Source: Lachnospiraceae bacterium (GTDB taxonomy: Bacteria > Bacillota > Clostridia > Lachnospirales > Lachnospiraceae). Taken from it: a stretch of DNA of 64,000 bases. Position numbers and translations under genes: made by a program. Positions within the stretch are counted from its first letter, which is position 1. Each line of letters opens with the position of its first letter. The notes beneath the pieces are model-generated. The model searched no databases and was not told the DNA's origin. It was given only the letters and a program-made list of their open reading frames with translations. Positions 60,869 through 64,000 of the stretch are shown here, in pieces. The stretch covers positions 1 through 64,000 of the forward strand of contig CAAGMZ010000014.1 of the NCBI GenBank assembly GCA_900771195.1, in the 5' to 3' direction.

Positions 60869-62896
60869 TTAGAATAAAAATCTTGCCCATCCGAACAGCT
60901 TTTCCACAATGTTCATTTTGAATCTGCGTTTTGGAGTTATCTCGACGGGTTCTGTGTTGTTGGGATTAAGGTATGTACCGTCAGGCAGAGCCTGCCGGGT
61001 GTCCTTTTCATATTGTTCCATGTCAGTCTTAAGCTGATTGTTTACGGGTTCACTGTCAATTACGAGCATAAGCTCTGTGTCAAGGTATACGCTGCGCATG
61101 TCCATATTGAAGGAACCTACAATGGAAATATTATCATCAATAGTAATGCTCTTTCCGTGGTAAGAATATTCACCCTCGTATTCCAGCACATTGATTCCCG
61201 TGTCGAGGATGCGGTCCTTATGGGCAGCGTATTCACCGGCACCGAAGGGATTGCCGTTTCTGGCTACGGAATTAGTCATCAGCCATACCTTACGTTCGCT
61301 GTCTGAGGCACCGTTTCCGCGGACTATCTCATCTAAGGCATCATACATCATCTCATTACAGATTATGTATGGCGTATGGATTTTAACCTCGTGGCCGGCA
61401 TTTTTCATAAGCTCAGTGAGAGAGTAGAATACAGTGGGTTCCTTGGGACCGTAGTCTGTCGGATTATTTATGAGCGTTATCCTGTTGGTCGGCATTGTAA
61501 CGTATGTATAGTCAACAGGGTCAAGCACACCTGCGTTTTCCTTAAGATATTCAGTGTAGCAGCTTTCAATTTCCGCAAGACCTTTTTTAACTGAGCTCCA
61601 TTTAAGGTGTGAAGCCTTATTCTGAAAAGCTCTGCTCTCCTTATAATTCCACACCTGTTCAAAATAATCAAGAAGCTGTCCGAGAGAATCGGATATTTCA
61701 GGTGCATTTTCGTTATATACAAGTACATCTCTGTCATAATTCTTATGACCGGGGTAGTCACCGAGAAAATAATTAAAGGTGTTCCGGCCGCCAAGAATGT
61801 AGACGGAATTGTCGGCAATAAGGTATTTGTCGTGAAGCCTGCCCATCATTTTCCAGGGGGTAAGCGGGTTCACTTTATTGTATATCCGAAGCTCAATGTT
61901 TGGGTGGGCGGCAAGTGCGTAAAAGTGAGGATTTCCCTCCACAGATATCCAGGAATCCATTCCGTCGGCGATAATCTTAATGTCTACACCGCGGTCAGCG
62001 GCGCTTATCAGCGCACCCATCATAACCATGCCGCTTTCATCGTCGTGAAAGTCAAAGGTAGACATTATTATACGGTCTTTTGCCTGATTTATAAGCCTTA
62101 CCCGTTCGGAAAGCGCCTGACTGTTGTCGGAGATGACGGCAGCACGTTCGCTGCAGGGACTGTCGGAATAAAAATCGCTTACGGAAAAAGTATTTTTGAA
62201 TTCTGCGCTCACATCCGGCTGCTTTCTGTATTTTACAATCACGAATACAGCATCATATACGATTAAAAGCAATATAAAAACTGCAAGCGTAAGGAGGGGA
62301 TATTTTATTTTGATAAGATTTTTTTCGTTGGGCACGCCCTTTGCCATTCGTATATAAAAGACAATATAGCATATAAGCGATAATGCCATGACTGCCATGC
62401 AGATGATTATTAGGATGTTGGCTGCGAGACAGGGGATTTCCACATACAGGAGGAGCACGAAAAGCACCGTAAAAAGCACTGCTGTACAAAGCTTTCCGTA
62501 CCATTGCGCCCCGTTCATGTGTTTTCCTTTCATCATCATGATTAGTCCCATGATTCCCATAAAAAGCTCTTTTGCAACGAAAACGGCAATCAGTGTACGC
62601 ATAAGCGGATATCTGAATGACAGTGCAACAGCTATTGCTGCATGAGTCAGTTTGTCTGCAACGGGGTCAAGTATTTTGCCGAGCTCAGTGACCATGTTGA
62701 AGCGTCGTGCAATTTTGCCGTCAAAAAGGTCGGTGAGGGCGGACACACCCATTACAGCCGCTGCAATAATATAATCGGATGTGCTGTCTGCACTGAAGTA
62801 AAGCGCCATGAATACAGGAATCAGAATAATCCGCACATAACTCATTATATTCGGGATTGAAAATATTTCTTTGCGGGTATGGCTGACTTTTTTCAT
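60869..62896 (-). CDS. Fused CDP-alcohol phosphatidyltransferase and phospholipase-D/cardiolipin-synthase protein
   Basis: A 675-residue membrane protein combining two phospholipid enzymes. The N-terminal portion (residues about 12-185) is a PgsA-type CDP-alcohol phosphatidyltransferase with a perfect D-x2-DG-x2-AR-x8-G-x3-D-x3-D motif (D56, D59, G60, A63, R64, G73, D77, D81). Membrane segments follow. The C-terminal portion (about 240-650) has two PLD (HKD) motifs: H355-K357-D362 (HDKYLIAD) and H580-K582-D587 (HGKSITID). PgsA-type and Cls-type activities acting in sequence would give phosphatidylglycerol and then cardiolipin. AAAGGAG precedes the ATG. It leads a three-gene run on this strand. 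Confidence 0.9.
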   Translation of the reverse strand: MKKVSHTRKEIFSIPNIMSYVRIILIPVFMALYFSADSTSDYIIAAAVMGVSALTDLFDGKIARRFNMVTELGKILDPVADKLTHAAIAVALSFRYPLMRTLIAVFVAKELFMGIMGLIMMMKGKHMNGAQWYGKLCTAVLFTVLFVLLLYVEIPCLAANILIIICMAVMALSLICYIVFYIRMAKGVPNEKNLIKIKYPLLTLAVFILLLIVYDAVFVIVKYRKQPDVSAEFKNTFSVSDFYSDSPCSERAAVISDNSQALSERVRLINQAKDRIIMSTFDFHDDESGMVMMGALISAADRGVDIKIIADGMDSWISVEGNPHFYALAAHPNIELRIYNKVNPLTPWKMMGRLHDKYLIADNSVYILGGRNTFNYFLGDYPGHKNYDRDVLVYNENAPEISDSLGQLLDYFEQVWNYKESRAFQNKASHLKWSSVKKGLAEIESCYTEYLKENAGVLDPVDYTYVTMPTNRITLINNPTDYGPKEPTVFYSLTELMKNAGHEVKIHTPYIICNEMMYDALDEIVRGNGASDSERKVWLMTNSVARNGNPFGAGEYAAHKDRILDTGINVLEYEGEYSYHGKSITIDDNISIVGSFNMDMRSVYLDTELMLVIDSEPVNNQLKTDMEQYEKDTRQALPDGTYLNPNNTEPVEITPKRRFKMNIVEKLFGWARFLF

Positions 62897-62920
62897 GAAA
62901 TCAACTCCTTTGTTTTGTAA

Positions 62921-64000
62921 TGGACAGTATATCTCAAAAAAGAGAGTTTAGCAAGTTATGGAAATAATATTGTTGTGTATTCCAAATTCGGTGATGTCTG
63001 TATTTCTGAAAATCAAGTGTCATTGAATGGAATGATATACGCACCATTTGGTACGGTATCTATTGATTGTGGTAATTTTAATCTTAACGGGCTCATAATT
63101 GCACAGAATATTGTAATAAACAGTAATATTGCAAACATTAATTACAGTGCTTCATGGGCTGAATTTGCAGGAGTACAGACCGAAGAATTCAGATGGACTT
63201 TTGATGATTGGGAGTATCTTTCAGATACTGATAATGATGAATTGCCTGATCTTATTGAAAAAGAAGTCATTGGGTCTGACCCGTATGTTTACGATACGGA
63301 TGGAGACGGACTGTATGATGGTTACGAATGCATGATTCTAAATACTGATCCAATGAATTCGGATACTGATGGTAATGACGTTTCCGATTATGATGAAGAT
63401 TATGATGAAGATAATCTTGTGAATGGACAGGAAATGGAATATGGTTCAAAACCATATGTTAGTGACACTGATGGTGATACATTATCAGATGGTGATGAGG
63501 TAACCATGTTTTTAACTAATCCATTGGTTGTTGATACAGATGCAGATGGGCTCGATGACGATGATGAGATGCATTTTGGTACGGATCCGAATAATACGGA
63601 TACTGATGGTAATGGAATTCTGGATGGCAATGAAAAGCGCAGACAGACATATACATATAAGGCGGAAAACGAAGCCGGTGCTGTCACAGATGTCATAATA
63701 TCAATGAATGGTACCGGCAATATTCAGAAAAATATTGAAGTTGAGAGTGTAATGGAAAAGGATGTCATATGCAGTGATGTGGCTGGACTTGTAGGAGAAC
63801 CGTACGCAATTGAAACCTCATCTGAATTCGATGTGGCAACGATTACTTTTAAAGTGGACAAGTCGAAACTTGGCGATACTGTTCTTGATGATCTTCTTTT
63901 TCTCTGGTATGATGAGGAAAACTTTAGGTTTATTGAACTTGACACAATATGTGATAATGAAAACAGTACGGTGAGTGTTGAAACTACGCATTTCTCAAAA
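62921..64000 (+). pseudogene. 5'-truncated calcium-repeat surface protein, running off the right edge
   Basis: The frame is open from 62921 to the last base (360 codons), with no stop. It has no plausible start: no in-frame ATG with a ribosome site (first ATG at 63032, no site), and an in-frame stop at 62918-62920. Its first recognisable coding text (NNIVVYSKFGD) begins at about 62963, right beside the minus-strand promoter, and the beta-rich stretch after it resembles internal domains of large Lachnospiraceae surface proteins. From 63208 come six Asp-rich repeats of thrombospondin type 3 style (DTDGDGLYDGYE, DTDADGLDDDDE, DTDGNGILDGNE). I infer a remnant whose N-terminus was lost, though an unusual start cannot be excluded. 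Confidence 0.62.
62926..62954 (-). promoter_or_regulatory. Promoter for the phosphatidyltransferase-PLD / ybaK / tmcAL run
   Basis: Read on the minus strand, TTGCTA (62954-62949) and TATACT (62931-62926) are 17 bp apart, about 30 bp before the ATG. The right-edge surface-protein frame begins to look coding right at this promoter's -35. Confidence 0.72.

Overview
The window reads as ordinary chromosome of a spore-forming, Gram-positive anaerobe of the Clostridia, most likely a gut Lachnospiraceae. The grounds are the spoIIIA, spoIVB and spo0A sporulation genes, the Bacillus/Clostridium order nusB-xseA-xseB-ispA-dxs-tlyA-argR-recN-spoIVB, pta-ackA fermentation genes, a Clostridia-type L32 protein, and surface-protein types that are common in Lachnospiraceae. 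Placement below family level is not possible from sequence reading alone. No rRNA, tRNA, CRISPR array, insertion sequence or prophage gene was seen, and no gene-free stretch exceeds about 250 bases.

Layout. 1-2.9 kb: end of the spoIIIA operon (AE cut by the left edge, then AF, AG, AH), which builds the mother-cell side of the feeding channel to the forespore. 3.0-13.4 kb: a housekeeping run (Asp23-family protein, nusB, xseA, xseB, ispA, dxs, tlyA, nadK, argR, recN, spoIVB), several members translationally coupled. 13.4-13.6 kb: a GC-rich hairpin and two tandem 71-bp structured repeats between convergent genes. 13.6-20.5 kb: a DMT transporter, a small lipoprotein, pta-ackA, yceD-rpmF, plsX-acpP, rnc. 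20.6-28.3 kb: smc-ftsY-ilvA and a KtrAB-type K+ uptake pair. 28.4-31.7 kb: a coupled SbcD-like nuclease and YhaN-like ATPase. 31.8-35.4 kb: ylxM-ffh-rpsP-khpA-rimM-trmD. 35.5-37.9 kb: spo0A, unusually far from spoIVB, and glgA.

38-45.2 kb is the accessory, surface-related part: a LytTR regulator, a 21-bp-period direct repeat, a 1424-residue GLUG-motif surface protein, a Dabb-domain protein on the other strand, and an O-antigen-ligase-type gene split by a frameshift at a run of eight T. 45.2-49.1 kb: an iron-containing alcohol dehydrogenase family protein and a complete ABC importer of the TrpXYZ type. 49.1-59.0 kb: a zinc-finger membrane protein, polA-coaE, an FtsA-like ATPase with an unusual C-terminal extension, a diguanylate cyclase, a YycJ-type metallo-hydrolase, and the ACT/UPF0210 pair. 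59.1-62.9 kb on the minus strand: an operon of a fused phosphatidyltransferase/phospholipase-D protein, ybaK and tmcAL. The right edge holds a calcium-repeat surface-protein frame that has no start and seems to have lost its 5' end.

The points most worth a second look are the two 71-bp repeats (each can fold into a three-way junction, and their only difference lies in a loop), the LytTR-like direct repeat beside a LytTR gene and ahead of a surface adhesin, the T8 frameshift in the polysaccharide gene, the enzyme fusion at 60.9-62.9 kb, and the truncated surface gene at the right edge. Promoter and terminator calls are made by eye against sigma-A consensus and hairpin rules. Family names come from recognised motifs and were not searched.
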